This document shows, piece after piece, positions 1 to 7,772 of a DNA stretch of 29,384 nucleotides; the stretch's first letter is position 1; each line of letters starts with the position of its first letter. The translations under genes were made by a program, and so were the position numbers. The stretch comes from CABRXV01 sp900754955 (GTDB lineage: Bacteria; Actinomycetota; Coriobacteriia; Coriobacteriales; Eggerthellaceae): NCBI GenBank assembly GCA_902475005.1, contig CABRXV010000018.1:1-29384 (forward strand). The letters run 5' to 3'. The notes beneath the pieces were generated by a model, which did not search any database, was not told the DNA's origin, and saw only the letters and a program-made list of their open reading frames with translations.

Positions 1-1
1 A

Positions 2-766
2 GATGCGCGCAAGCCGCGTCGCGGCGCCGGGCTCGCGCCCGCCCGCGAGCCGCGCTCGCGCAGGGGAGAGCCGCGTCAGGGGTTCGTGAACGGCACGTCG
101 TTCCCGAACCTGTACTCGGGAGGCAATCAAAACGCCGCACGGCAGAGCACGGGCGGCGCCTCACCGCGCCTCGTGTTCGTCATCGGCGGCATCATCATCG
201 CGCTCGTGGTGATCATCGTGCTCGTCGTCGTGTTCGGCGGGAACAAACAGCAGCCTGCCGAGGTGCCCAACGTGCCCATCTCGGGGCTCACCGACACCTC
301 CACGCCCGCCGACTCCTCCTCGAGCTCTGCCGCAACCGCTGAAACCGCGCCCACGAGCGTCACGGTCGAATACAAGGTCGCGGACGGGCAGGAGGCCTAC
401 GCGGTCATCGACAACGACGGCGACTCGTCTTCCGAGATGCTCACGGGCCCCGTTTCGGAGACCGTCGAGGTTTCAGGCACCTGGACGTTCGCCACCTGGG
501 CCGACGACGCCGTCACCATCACCGTCGACGGCGAGGAGGTCGCCTTCGAAGACGAGACGTCCTCGGGCATGCCGATGTGCACCGTCGATTTCGACGCCTA
601 CCTCGAGCAGTGGTACAAGGACCACCCCGACGCGCAGCGCAGCTCGGCGTCCTCGAGCGCATCGAACAGCGCCGACGACGATGCTAACCAGGACGACGAG
701 GACGGATCGAGCTCCCGCTCGTCGTCATCCAAGTCGTCGAAGTCGGATGACACCTCAGACGAGTAA
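2..766 (+). CDS. RodZ-like membrane protein, 5' end outside the window
   Basis: The frame is open from the window edge, so the N-terminus is probably missing; a GTG at 86 is the first start inside the window but has only a weak ribosome site. Visible order: a basic, Pro/Arg-rich linker, one strong membrane helix (FVIGGIIIALVVIIVLVVVF), a Ser/Thr-rich stretch, a beta-rich domain of about 90 residues (VTVEYKVADG to the end of the VTITVDGEEV strand), then a Ser/Asp-rich acidic tail. A cytoplasmic linker, one TM and an external beta domain match RodZ, whose missing N-terminus would be a helix-turn-helix. In Bacillus the rodZ homologue ymfM lies just before pgsA, and pgsA is three genes downstream here. 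RodZ links MreB to cell-wall synthesis; that role is inferred. The membrane topology is clear, the family call is moderate. Confidence 0.6.
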   Translation, partial: DARKPRRGAGLAPAREPRSRRGEPRQGFVNGTSFPNLYSGGNQNAARQSTGGASPRLVFVIGGIIIALVVIIVLVVVFGGNKQQPAEVPNVPISGLTDTSTPADSSSSSAATAETAPTSVTVEYKVADGQEAYAVIDNDGDSSSEMLTGPVSETVEVSGTWTFATWADDAVTITVDGEEVAFEDETSSGMPMCTVDFDAYLEQWYKDHPDAQRSSASSSASNSADDDANQDDEDGSSSRSSSSKSSKSDDTSDE

Positions 767-809
767 CCTTCACGCGTATTTCGCCCAACCATCTACGGAA
801 AGGAACATC

Positions 810-1307
810 ATGGCCAAAGAATCGAGCTTCGACGTCGTATCCTCCGTCGACATGCAGGAAGTCGACAACGCGTTCCAGCAGGCGCGCAAGGAGCTTTCCC
901 AGCGCTACGATCTCAAGGACTCCGGCTCCGAGATCGCCCTCGACAAGAGCGCGCGCACGATGACCGTGTCGGCGCCGTCCGACTTCGTGGCGGGTCAGGT
1001 GATCGACATCATCAGCTCCAAGCTCATCAAGCGTGGCATCGACCTCGCAGCTGTGAAATGGGGCGACCCTCAGACGGCATCGGGCGGTACGGTGCGCCGC
1101 GTCGCCTCCATTGTCGAGGGCATCGACAAGGACACCGCCGGCAAGATCAACAAGGACATCAAGGCGCTCAAGCTCAAGTGCAAGGTGCAGATCGAGGGCG
1201 ACAAGCTGCGCGTCAGCTCCGCGTCGCGCGACACGCTTCAGGAGGTCATCGCCTTCCTCAAGGGCCAGGATTACGGCCAGCCGCTCCAGTACACCAACTA
1301 CCGCTAG
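810..1307 (+). CDS. yajQ: YajQ family cyclic-di-GMP/nucleotide-binding protein
   Basis: 165 residues, the usual length for YajQ (UPF0234). The N-terminus MAKESSFDVVS and the C-terminus ending QYTNYR are family hallmarks, with two ferredoxin-like alpha/beta repeats between. Family members bind nucleotides or RNA, and some bind cyclic di-GMP; the role in this organism is not shown by the sequence. The ATG at 810 was chosen because it follows a GGAAAGG ribosome site and gives the standard N-terminus; an in-frame ATG further upstream at 681 lies inside the preceding gene and would add 43 atypical residues. It sits 43 bp after the RodZ-like gene and 12 bp before rimO, so it is probably part of the same transcript. 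Confidence 0.93.
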   Translation: MAKESSFDVVSSVDMQEVDNAFQQARKELSQRYDLKDSGSEIALDKSARTMTVSAPSDFVAGQVIDIISSKLIKRGIDLAAVKWGDPQTASGGTVRRVASIVEGIDKDTAGKINKDIKALKLKCKVQIEGDKLRVSSASRDTLQEVIAFLKGQDYGQPLQYTNYR

Positions 1308-1319
1308 GACTTCCGCGCC

Positions 1320-2645
1320 ATGCCATCTTCGCAGCTTGAGCGCCCGAGCCTCGGGCGCGTCTCGTTCATCACCATGGGGTGCGCCAAGAACGAGGTCGAC
1401 ACCGCCGACATGAAGGGCCTGCTCGCGCAGGCGGGCTACGCGCTTGAGGACGATCCGGCCTGTGCGGACGTCATCGTGGTCAACACGTGCTCGTTCATCC
1501 AATCGGCGACGGAGGAGAGCCTTGAGGCGATCTTTGACGCCGCCGCGCTTCCCAACGTCGAGGCCGGTGACGCACGCATCGTCGTGGCCGGCTGCATGCC
1601 CGCACGCTACGGCGACGAGCTGGCCGACGAGCTCACCGAGGCGAGCGCCTTCGTGCCGTGCTCCAAGGAAGACGACATCGTCGCCGTGATCGACCGCTGC
1701 CTCGGCGTTGCGCGCGACGCCTCCGAGCCGCTCGGCGCCCCTGCACCTGCCGCAGCGGGACAGGGCGCCACCTTCGCCTACGTCAAGATCTCCGACGGCT
1801 GCGACCGCTGGTGCTCGTACTGCACGATTCCCCTCATCAGGGGCCGCTACCACAGCTTCCCGCTCAACGACATCGTGCGCGACGTCGAGAGCCATGCCGC
1901 GGCGGGCGTGCGCGAGATCGATCTCATCGCGCAGGACACGGGGCGCTGGGGGCAGGACTTCGAGGAACCCTCGTCGCTCGCCGCGCTGCTCGAGGAGCTC
2001 GCCGTGCGCTTTCCGCAGCTGTGGTTCCGCGTCATGTACCTCCAGCCCGAGGGCGTGACCGACGAGCTGCTCGCCGTCATGGCGGCGCACGACAACATCT
2101 GCTCGTACCTCGACATTCCGCTCCAGCACGTCGACGAGACGCTCCTGCGCGCCATGAACCGCCGCGGTTCGCGTGCGCGCTTCGAGGAGCTCTTCGAGCG
2201 CATTCTTGCCGCCGTGCCCGACATCACCCTGCGCACGACGCTCATCGCCGGCTTCCCCGGCGAGACCGACGAGCAGTTCGACGAGCTCTGCGACTTCGTC
2301 GAGGAGGCGCCCTTCCACTACGTCGGCGTGTTCGCCTACTCGCGCGAGGAGGGCACGCACGCCTACGACCTTCCCGACCAGATCGACGAAGACGAGAAAG
2401 CCGAGCGCGCCCAGCGTCTGCGTGACATCGCCGACGCCTCGTGCGCACCGCGCATCGCCGCACGTGTCGGACAGACCCTCGAGGTGCTCGTCGAGGGAGC
2501 CGAGGAAGACGGGCAGCTGTACGGACGCGCGCAGTGCCAGGCACCCGACGTCGACGGCGTCACCTACGTGCCGCACGGCGAAATCGGCGAGATCGTTCCC
2601 GTGCGCATCTGCGACACCCTGCTCTACGAAATGGAAGGCGAATAG
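1320..2645 (+). CDS. rimO: Ribosomal protein uS12 methylthiotransferase RimO
   Basis: 441 residues. RimO adds a methylthio group to a conserved Asp of ribosomal protein S12, using S-adenosylmethionine and two 4Fe-4S clusters. The N-terminal UPF0004 domain shows Cys21 (MGCAKN), Cys57 (NTCSF) and Cys92 (GCMPA). The radical-SAM domain has the CxxxCxxC triad Cys161/165/168 in CDRWCSYCTIP. The C-terminal TRAM domain starts near the VGQTLEVLVEG strand. MGCAKNEVD and the NTCSFIQ motif are RimO-type and distinguish it from MiaB, which is a separate gene at 9341. It ends 3 bp before the pgsA-cinA ATG, so translational coupling is likely. Confidence 0.95.
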   Translation: MPSSQLERPSLGRVSFITMGCAKNEVDTADMKGLLAQAGYALEDDPACADVIVVNTCSFIQSATEESLEAIFDAAALPNVEAGDARIVVAGCMPARYGDELADELTEASAFVPCSKEDDIVAVIDRCLGVARDASEPLGAPAPAAAGQGATFAYVKISDGCDRWCSYCTIPLIRGRYHSFPLNDIVRDVESHAAAGVREIDLIAQDTGRWGQDFEEPSSLAALLEELAVRFPQLWFRVMYLQPEGVTDELLAVMAAHDNICSYLDIPLQHVDETLLRAMNRRGSRARFEELFERILAAVPDITLRTTLIAGFPGETDEQFDELCDFVEEAPFHYVGVFAYSREEGTHAYDLPDQIDEDEKAERAQRLRDIADASCAPRIAARVGQTLEVLVEGAEEDGQLYGRAQCQAPDVDGVTYVPHGEIGEIVPVRICDTLLYEMEGE

Positions 2646-2648
2646 CGC

Positions 2649-3851
2649 ATGGCGCAACCTCAGCGTTCGGGCAGCGATCGGCTGCTCACTCCCGCCAACG
2701 TCATCACCCTCGTGCGCATCTGCCTCGTGCCGGTGTTCGTCGCGGCGCTGCTCGCGCCCTGGCCCGCATGGTTCGGGCTCGACGGATTCACCGAAGCCAC
2801 CAAGTCGCTCATCGCCGCCGGCGTGTTCATCATCATCTCCTGCACCGACTGGATCGACGGGTACCTCGCACGCAGCCGCAACGAGGTGACCGACTTCGGC
2901 AAGTTCATGGACCCGCTCGCCGACAAGATCCTCGTCGCCGCGGCGCTGCTCGCCCTCGTCGAACTCGACGTGCTGCCCTCGTGGCCCGTGCTCATCATCC
3001 TCGCGCGCGAGTTTATCGTCTCGGGCATCCGCATGATCGCCGCGAGCAAGGGCGAGGTCATCGCCGCGAGCTGGTACGGCAAGGCCAAGACGGTCCTCCA
3101 GATCATCGCGATCGTTCTCTTCCTCGTGAAGGACAGCCTCTACCTGCCCACCTTCGCCTCGGTGCTCGACAACCCGCTCTACCTCGTCTCGTGGCTCGTC
3201 ATGATCGCTGCCCTCGTGCTCACCGTCATTTCGATGCTCGATTACCTGTCGAAGGCCCGCCATCTGCTCGGCTTCGCGCCCGCGGATGCGAAAACACACG
3301 ACGCGTCAGGTGACGCTGCGGAACATCCCGTGCTGGAAGGAAAGGAGCTCGAGGAGCGCAAGAAGACGGTGCGCGCCGCTGTGGACGCGAAGGCGGCTGC
3401 CGTCGTCGCGCGCGCCGTTGAGCGTTCGGTGCAGATCGGTACGGCCGAGAGCCTCACGGGCGGCCTCATCGCCGCGGCCCTCACGTCTGTCGCCGGCAGC
3501 TCGGCGGTCGTGCGTGGCGGTGTGGTGAGCTACGCGTACGGCGTGAAGGAGGACGTGCTGCATGTGAGTAGCACGCTTCTCGCCGAGGAAGGCGCCGTCA
3601 ACGAGGCCACCGCGCGTCAGATGGCCACAGGTGCCGCCGAGACGCTCGGGGCCGACGTCACCGTCGCCGTCACGGGTATTGCAGGACCGGGCGGTGCCGA
3701 GCCCGGCAAGCCCGTCGGCACGGTGTGGCTCGCCGTGTACCGCAACGGCGCGTGCGAAGCCCGCGAGCTGCATCTTGCAGGCGACCGCGAGCTCGTGCGC
3801 CTCGGCACCGTGGAAGCGGCGCTCGACGCGTTTCTCGATGCGCTTGCCTAG
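2649..3851 (+). CDS. pgsA: PgsA-CinA fusion: phosphatidylglycerophosphate synthase joined to a PncC/CinA-C domain
   Basis: One uninterrupted 400-residue frame carries two enzymes. Residues 10-205 are a CDP-alcohol phosphotransferase with five to six membrane helices and the full catalytic motif, D67 then DG(70-71)-x2-AR-x8-G-x3-D88-x3-D92; this domain makes phosphatidylglycerophosphate from CDP-diacylglycerol and glycerol-3-phosphate. After a polar linker (about 206-245), residues 246-400 form a CinA C-terminal domain with GTAESLTGG (264-272) and GIAGPGG (343-349), the nicotinamide-nucleotide amidohydrolase (PncC) fold that recycles NMN. In Bacillus pgsA and cinA are adjacent separate genes followed by recA, as here, so this looks like a fusion of neighbours. 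No stop or internal frameshift was seen. An internal start for a free CinA domain is possible but no clear ribosome site marks it. Confidence 0.92.
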   Translation: MAQPQRSGSDRLLTPANVITLVRICLVPVFVAALLAPWPAWFGLDGFTEATKSLIAAGVFIIISCTDWIDGYLARSRNEVTDFGKFMDPLADKILVAAALLALVELDVLPSWPVLIILAREFIVSGIRMIAASKGEVIAASWYGKAKTVLQIIAIVLFLVKDSLYLPTFASVLDNPLYLVSWLVMIAALVLTVISMLDYLSKARHLLGFAPADAKTHDASGDAAEHPVLEGKELEERKKTVRAAVDAKAAAVVARAVERSVQIGTAESLTGGLIAAALTSVAGSSAVVRGGVVSYAYGVKEDVLHVSSTLLAEEGAVNEATARQMATGAAETLGADVTVAVTGIAGPGGAEPGKPVGTVWLAVYRNGACEARELHLAGDRELVRLGTVEAALDAFLDALA

Positions 3852-4141
3852 GCGTCGGGGGAGCTCGCTCGCGAGAACGTGTGGATGCCTGCGACCGACG
3901 AGCGCGCTCGTCGCCTGATCCGTCCTGGTTCTTCGTACGATTCTCATGTACTTCCTGCCTGGCGCGCGCATGCCCCGTGCTTATTTTGCGGTTGATCCGC
4001 GCAAGCTCGCCACTTGTTCGGTGCCGGTTCCGCGCACGACGCGCATCTGCTCGCCGCCGGCATGCGGTCAACCGAGCTGTCATGCTGCAGCAGCAGAATG
4101 ACAGACGCACTGCGTTGCAACGTCCCTGCGAAAACTCTCTC
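3852..4141. other. Intergenic spacer upstream of the recA promoter
   Basis: No credible coding sequence: the open frames crossing it are antisense or out-of-frame extensions of neighbours with no family signature. It contains a perfect 18-bp palindrome at 3896-3913 (arms CGACGAGCG/CGCTCGTCG) without a T-run, and the hairpin at 4077-4104 listed separately. One of these may end transcription from the yajQ-rimO-pgsA operon, but neither has the T-tract of a standard intrinsic terminator. Confidence 0.5.
4077..4104. repeat. 28-bp near-perfect inverted repeat (hairpin)
   Basis: The arms CTGTCAT/ATGACAG (7 bp) continue, after one G/A mismatch, into CTGC/GCAG with a four-base AGCA loop. The stem is stable in either strand and no T-run follows, so it is not a typical terminator. 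It lies about 38 bp before the recA -35 box and could be a Rho-type stop, a protein site or a dispersed repeat. Confidence 0.6.
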
Positions 4142-4169
4142 TTGACGATCAAACATGTGTTCGTATAAT
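4142..4169 (+). promoter_or_regulatory. recA promoter with embedded LexA (SOS) box
   Basis: A -35 box TTGACG (4142-4147) and a perfect -10 TATAAT (4164-4169) are 16 bp apart. The spacer holds AAACATGTGTTC (4151-4162), one mismatch from the Gram-positive/actinobacterial LexA site GAACnnnnGTTC. LexA bound here would block RNA polymerase, so recA-recX should be SOS-induced. The recA ribosome site AAGGAG is at 4211-4216. Confidence 0.88.
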
Positions 4170-4221
4170 AGTCGTTGGCTTACGAGCGAACGACCCATCA
4201 CCCTGCGGCGAAGGAGCGGGA

Positions 4222-5277
4222 ATGAATCAAGATAAAGAAAAGATGCTCAAGATCACGACCGATCAGATCGAGTCGAAATTCGGGCGCGGATCCATCATGA
4301 AGCTCGGTGAGGGGGGAGCCGACCTCAACATCGGCGTCATTCCCACCGGCGCGCTTCCCCTCGATGCCGCACTCGGCATCGGCGGCGTACCGCGCGGCCG
4401 CATCATCGAGATCTACGGCCCCGAGTCGAGCGGCAAGACGACCCTCGCGCTTCAAATCCTCGCCGAAGCGCAGGCGATGGGCGGCATCGTTGCCTTCATC
4501 GATGCCGAGCACGCCCTCGATCCCGTTTACGCCGCCCGCATCGGCGTCGACATCGATGAGGTGCTCATCTCGCAACCCGACACCGGCGAGCAGGCGCTCG
4601 AGATCTGCGACATGCTCGTGCGTTCGGGCGCGATCGACTGCGTCGTCATCGACTCCGTCGCCGCGCTCGTGCCACGCGCTGAAATCGAGGGCGAGATGGG
4701 CGACACCACCGTCGGTCTCCAGGCGCGCCTCATGTCCCAGGCGCTCCGCAAGCTCGCGGGTTCGCTCTCGAAGTCGAACACCACCTGCATCTTCATCAAC
4801 CAGCTGCGCGAGAAGATCGGCGTGATGTTCGGCAACCCCGAAACCACCACCGGCGGTCGCGCCCTCAAGTTCTTCGCGAGCGTGCGCATCGACATCCGCC
4901 GCATCGACTCCATCAAGCACGCAGGCGAGGTGGTCGGCAACCGCGTGCGCGCCAAGGTGGTCAAGAACAAGGTGGCGCCTCCGTTCCGCCAGGCCGAGTT
5001 CGACCTCATGTACGGCGAGGGCATCTCGCGCGAGGGCTGCATCATCGACATGGCCGTCGAGTGCGGCGTCGCCAAGAAGAGCGGCGCCTGGTACACCTAC
5101 GGCGAGGAGCGCCTCGGACAGGGTCGCGAAGCAGCCAAGCAGACACTGCGCGACAACCCCGACATGCGCGACGAGATCGAACGCAAGGTGCGCGAGGAGT
5201 TCGACATCCCGATCATCGAGCAGGACCTCGGCGAGTCGGCGGCCACGCCCGCGCCGAAGGACGGCAAGAAGAAATAG
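4222..5277 (+). CDS. recA: Recombinase RecA
   Basis: 351 residues, standard length. RecA forms ATP-dependent filaments on single-stranded DNA, drives strand exchange and triggers LexA self-cleavage. Walker A is GPESSGKT (66-73); the Walker B strand is CVVIDSVAAL; the L2 DNA-binding loop contains FGNPETTTGG; the tail is Lys-rich. The ATG follows AAGGAG with 5 bp spacing. It has its own SOS promoter, and recX begins one base after its stop. Confidence 0.99.
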   Translation: MNQDKEKMLKITTDQIESKFGRGSIMKLGEGGADLNIGVIPTGALPLDAALGIGGVPRGRIIEIYGPESSGKTTLALQILAEAQAMGGIVAFIDAEHALDPVYAARIGVDIDEVLISQPDTGEQALEICDMLVRSGAIDCVVIDSVAALVPRAEIEGEMGDTTVGLQARLMSQALRKLAGSLSKSNTTCIFINQLREKIGVMFGNPETTTGGRALKFFASVRIDIRRIDSIKHAGEVVGNRVRAKVVKNKVAPPFRQAEFDLMYGEGISREGCIIDMAVECGVAKKSGAWYTYGEERLGQGREAAKQTLRDNPDMRDEIERKVREEFDIPIIEQDLGESAATPAPKDGKKK

Positions 5278-5278
5278 C

Positions 5279-5923
5279 ATGCAGCGCTCCCAACGCGCGC
5301 GCCTCATCGCCGAGCTGCGCGACAGCATCGCCTCAATCGAGGCAGCACCGCACACGGATGCGCCGCCCGCGCACCGCGAAAGCGCGGTGACGCGCGCGCA
5401 GGAGAGCGCCACTACCGCCGCCTCCGCACATCCTGCTGCGGCAATCACCGATCAAGAAGACGCTTCCTGCACCGATGAGGCGCAGGAAGCGTATCGCAAG
5501 ATCCTCAGAAGCGCCTCCGTGCGCGAACAGTCCACTGCACGCATGCGCACAAAGCTCCTCCAAGCGTCGTACTCCGATCAGGCCGTGGAGGCCGCAATCG
5601 CCAAAGCCTGCCGTCTCGGCGTGATCGACGACCGCCGCTACGCCGACGCGCGCCTGCGTGCTGCACTCGCAAAAGGGGAGGGGCTGCGCAAGACGGCCGA
5701 CGAGGCCGCTTCTCTCGGCATCACGCTCGAGTCGCTTGACGCCTACGACGAGAACCTCGACGCCATCGAGAACGAGGCTGAGCGCGCCTACCGCTTCATC
5801 GCCGCCCACCCCACGCGCGCGAAGAACAAGCGCGACGCCGCCTACCGCAAGCTCATCCAACGTGGGTTCGGCTCCGATGCTGCCGCGAGCGCCGCCCGCC
5901 GTTGGGCAGAGGAGAGCGCCTGA
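5279..5923 (+). CDS. recX: RecX regulatory protein
   Basis: 214 residues. RecX caps or disassembles RecA filaments and inhibits RecA ATPase. The typical RecX three-helix repeats begin near residue 65 (EAYRKILRSASVREQSTARM) and include GVIDDRRYADARL and AYRKLIQRGF. The first 60 residues are an Ala/His-rich, low-complexity extension without a recognisable domain, so an internal start cannot be excluded. The ATG used lies one base after the recA stop, which supports coupled translation and shared SOS control. Family assignment rests on motifs and on the recA-recX pair. Confidence 0.88.
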   Translation: MQRSQRARLIAELRDSIASIEAAPHTDAPPAHRESAVTRAQESATTAASAHPAAAITDQEDASCTDEAQEAYRKILRSASVREQSTARMRTKLLQASYSDQAVEAAIAKACRLGVIDDRRYADARLRAALAKGEGLRKTADEAASLGITLESLDAYDENLDAIENEAERAYRFIAAHPTRAKNKRDAAYRKLIQRGFGSDAAASAARRWAEESA

Positions 5924-5939
5924 CGCCTCCGCCCGCCGA

Positions 5940-5964
5940 CGGCTCCTCGGCGAGCCGCCCTTTT
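5940..5964 (+). terminator. Probable terminator after recA-recX
   Basis: Stem CGGCTC/GAGCCG (5940-5945 and 5952-5957) with a 6-base loop, followed by CCC and TTTT. The T-run is short, so efficiency is uncertain. Confidence 0.5.
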
Positions 5965-5998
5965 CCCGGAGATCACCGATGCACTCGTCATGTTGCGC

Positions 5999-6004
5999 TA
6001 TAAT
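5999..6004 (+). promoter_or_regulatory. Candidate -10 box upstream of the rny leader
   Basis: Perfect TATAAT. No good -35 lies 16-18 bp upstream (CCGATG at 17 bp), so support is from the -10 and the AT-rich context only. A start near 6011 would give a leader of about 165 nt before rny, interrupted by the terminator hairpin at 6100-6123. A TTGACT at 6041-6046 is another possible -35 but its matching -10 is poor. Confidence 0.35.
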
Positions 6005-6099
6005 TGAAAATTGCCTTGAGTGATATGTACCCGAAGGGTATTGACTATAGATACAACTCCATATATCTGCCTGTCGCTATCCTGTCGCGCTATTGCTCT

Positions 6100-6123
6100 T
6101 GTCGGCTCATGCCGACATTTTTT
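6100..6123 (+). terminator. Intrinsic terminator in the leader of rny
   Basis: A perfect 7-bp stem TGTCGGC/GCCGACA (6100-6106, 6111-6117), loop TCAT and six T residues (6118-6123). It lies 54 bp before the rny start, downstream of the candidate -10 at 5999. No promoter was seen between it and rny, so it may act as an attenuator for rny or end a short RNA of about 110 nt. A 34-codon open frame (ATG 6025, stop 6127-6129) runs through it but has only a poor ribosome site. Confidence 0.75.
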
Positions 6124-6176
6124 ATATGAACACCACTCCTACCAGCAGAAACACAACAAAGAAAGGAGAAGGCGCC

Positions 6177-7766
6177 ATGCTCGAGCCCGTAATCGCGGCC
6201 GTTATCGCCATCGTCGTCGGCCTTGTCGTCGGCTTCGCCGTTTCGCGTTTCGCATCGAACAGCTCCTCTCAGAAGGCGGCCAACGAAGCCGCCGATCTCA
6301 AGAAGAAAGCTTCGCAGGAAGCCGACGCGCTCGTCGACGACGCGCGCCGCGAGGCTGAAACCGTGCGCAAGGAAGCCGAGAACCTCCGCCGTGAGGCCGA
6401 AATCGAAGCACGCGACAAAGCGCTGCGCTACAAGCAGGAGGTCGACGAGGAGAACAAAGAGCGCCTGCGCGAGGTACGTTCCGCCGAGAACCGCATCGCC
6501 CAGCGCGAGGAGTCGCTCGACCGCCGCGTCGAGTCGCTCGATGCGCGTGAGCACCAGCTGTCCTCCATCCAGGGCCAGATCGAGCGTCGCGAGCGCGATC
6601 TCGATGAAGCCGAGCAGGAAATGGGCCGCCGCCTCGAGGCCGTTGCGGGCATGACGCCGCAGGAGGCCAAGGAGGAGATGCTCGACGCCCTGCGCGAGGA
6701 GGTCACGCACGAGTCGGCCGCGATCATCCGCGACGCCGAAACGCGCACGAAGGCGGAGGCCGACAAGCGCGCCCGCATGATCCTGAGCCTGGCCATCCAG
6801 CGCGTCGCCGCCGATCACTCGGCTGAGAACACCGTCTCGACCATCCACATCCCCTCTGACGATCTCAAGGGCCGCATCATCGGCCGCGAGGGTCGCAACA
6901 TCCGCTCGTTCGAGCAGCTCACGGGCACGAACCTCATCATCGACGACACGCCCGAGTGCGTGACGATCTCCTGCTTCGATCCCGTGCGCCGCGAGATCGG
7001 CCGCGTCACCATGGAGAACCTCATCTCCGACGGCCGCATCCACCCGGCGCGCATCGAGGAAATGTTCGACAAGGCCGTCGCGCTCGTGAACCAGCGCGTG
7101 CAGGAGGCGGGCGAGCAGGCCGCCTTCGACACGGGCCTTCACGATCTGCATCCTGAGCTCGTCCGCACGCTCGGCCGCCTGCGCTACCGCACCTCGTACG
7201 GTCAGAACGTGCTCAACCACTCACTCGAGGTTGCCTACCTCGCCGGCGTCATGGCCTCCGAGCTCGGCCTCGACCCCGTGCCCGCCAAGCGCGCCGGCCT
7301 GCTGCACGACCTCGGCAAAGCCGTCGACCACGAGGTCGAGGGCAGCCATGCCGTCATCGGCGCCGATCTCGCGCGCCGTTTCGGCGAAGCCCCTGAGATC
7401 GTGCACGCCATCGAGGCGCACCATGCCGACGTTGAGCCCAACACCATCCTCGACGTGCTCATCCAGGCCTCCGATGCCGTGTCGGCCGCCCGCCCCGGTG
7501 CCCGCAAGGAGACCCTCGACGCCTATGTCAAGCGCCTCGAGAAGCTTGAGGAAATCGCCAACGCCCACGAGGGCGTCGAGCGCACCTACGCCATCCAGGC
7601 AGGTCGCGAAGTGCGCGTCATGGTCAAGCCCGAGGTGGTCGACGAGGCTCAGTCCGTCGTCCTCGCGCACGACATCGCCCACCAGATCGAGAGCGAGATG
7701 CAGTACCCCGGCCAGGTGAAGGTCGTCGTGATCCGCGAGAGCCGCGCCGTCGACTACGCGAAATAA
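6177..7766 (+). CDS. rny: Ribonuclease Y
   Basis: 529 residues. RNase Y is a membrane-anchored endoribonuclease that starts mRNA decay. Residues 4-24 are a membrane helix; about 30-180 is a highly charged coiled coil; a KH RNA-binding domain carries GRIIGREGRNIRSFE near 231; the HD phosphohydrolase domain follows with the HD pair in LLHDLGKAVDH near 376. The ATG at 6177 was chosen because AAAGGAG precedes it and the anchor then starts at once; in-frame extension to 6093 would add 28 non-family residues and cross a terminator. The stop is 6 bp from the next gene, so rny and the GHKL ATPase are probably cotranscribed. Confidence 0.97.
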   Translation: MLEPVIAAVIAIVVGLVVGFAVSRFASNSSSQKAANEAADLKKKASQEADALVDDARREAETVRKEAENLRREAEIEARDKALRYKQEVDEENKERLREVRSAENRIAQREESLDRRVESLDAREHQLSSIQGQIERRERDLDEAEQEMGRRLEAVAGMTPQEAKEEMLDALREEVTHESAAIIRDAETRTKAEADKRARMILSLAIQRVAADHSAENTVSTIHIPSDDLKGRIIGREGRNIRSFEQLTGTNLIIDDTPECVTISCFDPVRREIGRVTMENLISDGRIHPARIEEMFDKAVALVNQRVQEAGEQAAFDTGLHDLHPELVRTLGRLRYRTSYGQNVLNHSLEVAYLAGVMASELGLDPVPAKRAGLLHDLGKAVDHEVEGSHAVIGADLARRFGEAPEIVHAIEAHHADVEPNTILDVLIQASDAVSAARPGARKETLDAYVKRLEKLEEIANAHEGVERTYAIQAGREVRVMVKPEVVDEAQSVVLAHDIAHQIESEMQYPGQVKVVVIRESRAVDYAK

Positions 7767-7772
7767 GGCATC

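Noticed and set aside
684..3299. 871-residue open frame on the - strand
   Set aside because: It lies opposite yajQ, rimO and pgsA, is rich in His/Asp/Glu/Arg from antisense GC-rich codons and has no domain.
3725..4168. 147-residue frame running from the CinA domain to the recA promoter
   Set aside because: It overlaps the end of pgsA-cinA in another frame, is Arg-rich and runs through the recA -35/-10, which argues against coding.
6025..6129. 34-codon upstream frame in the rny leader
   Set aside because: The ribosome site is poor and the frame runs through a terminator; kept only as a possibility under the leader finding.
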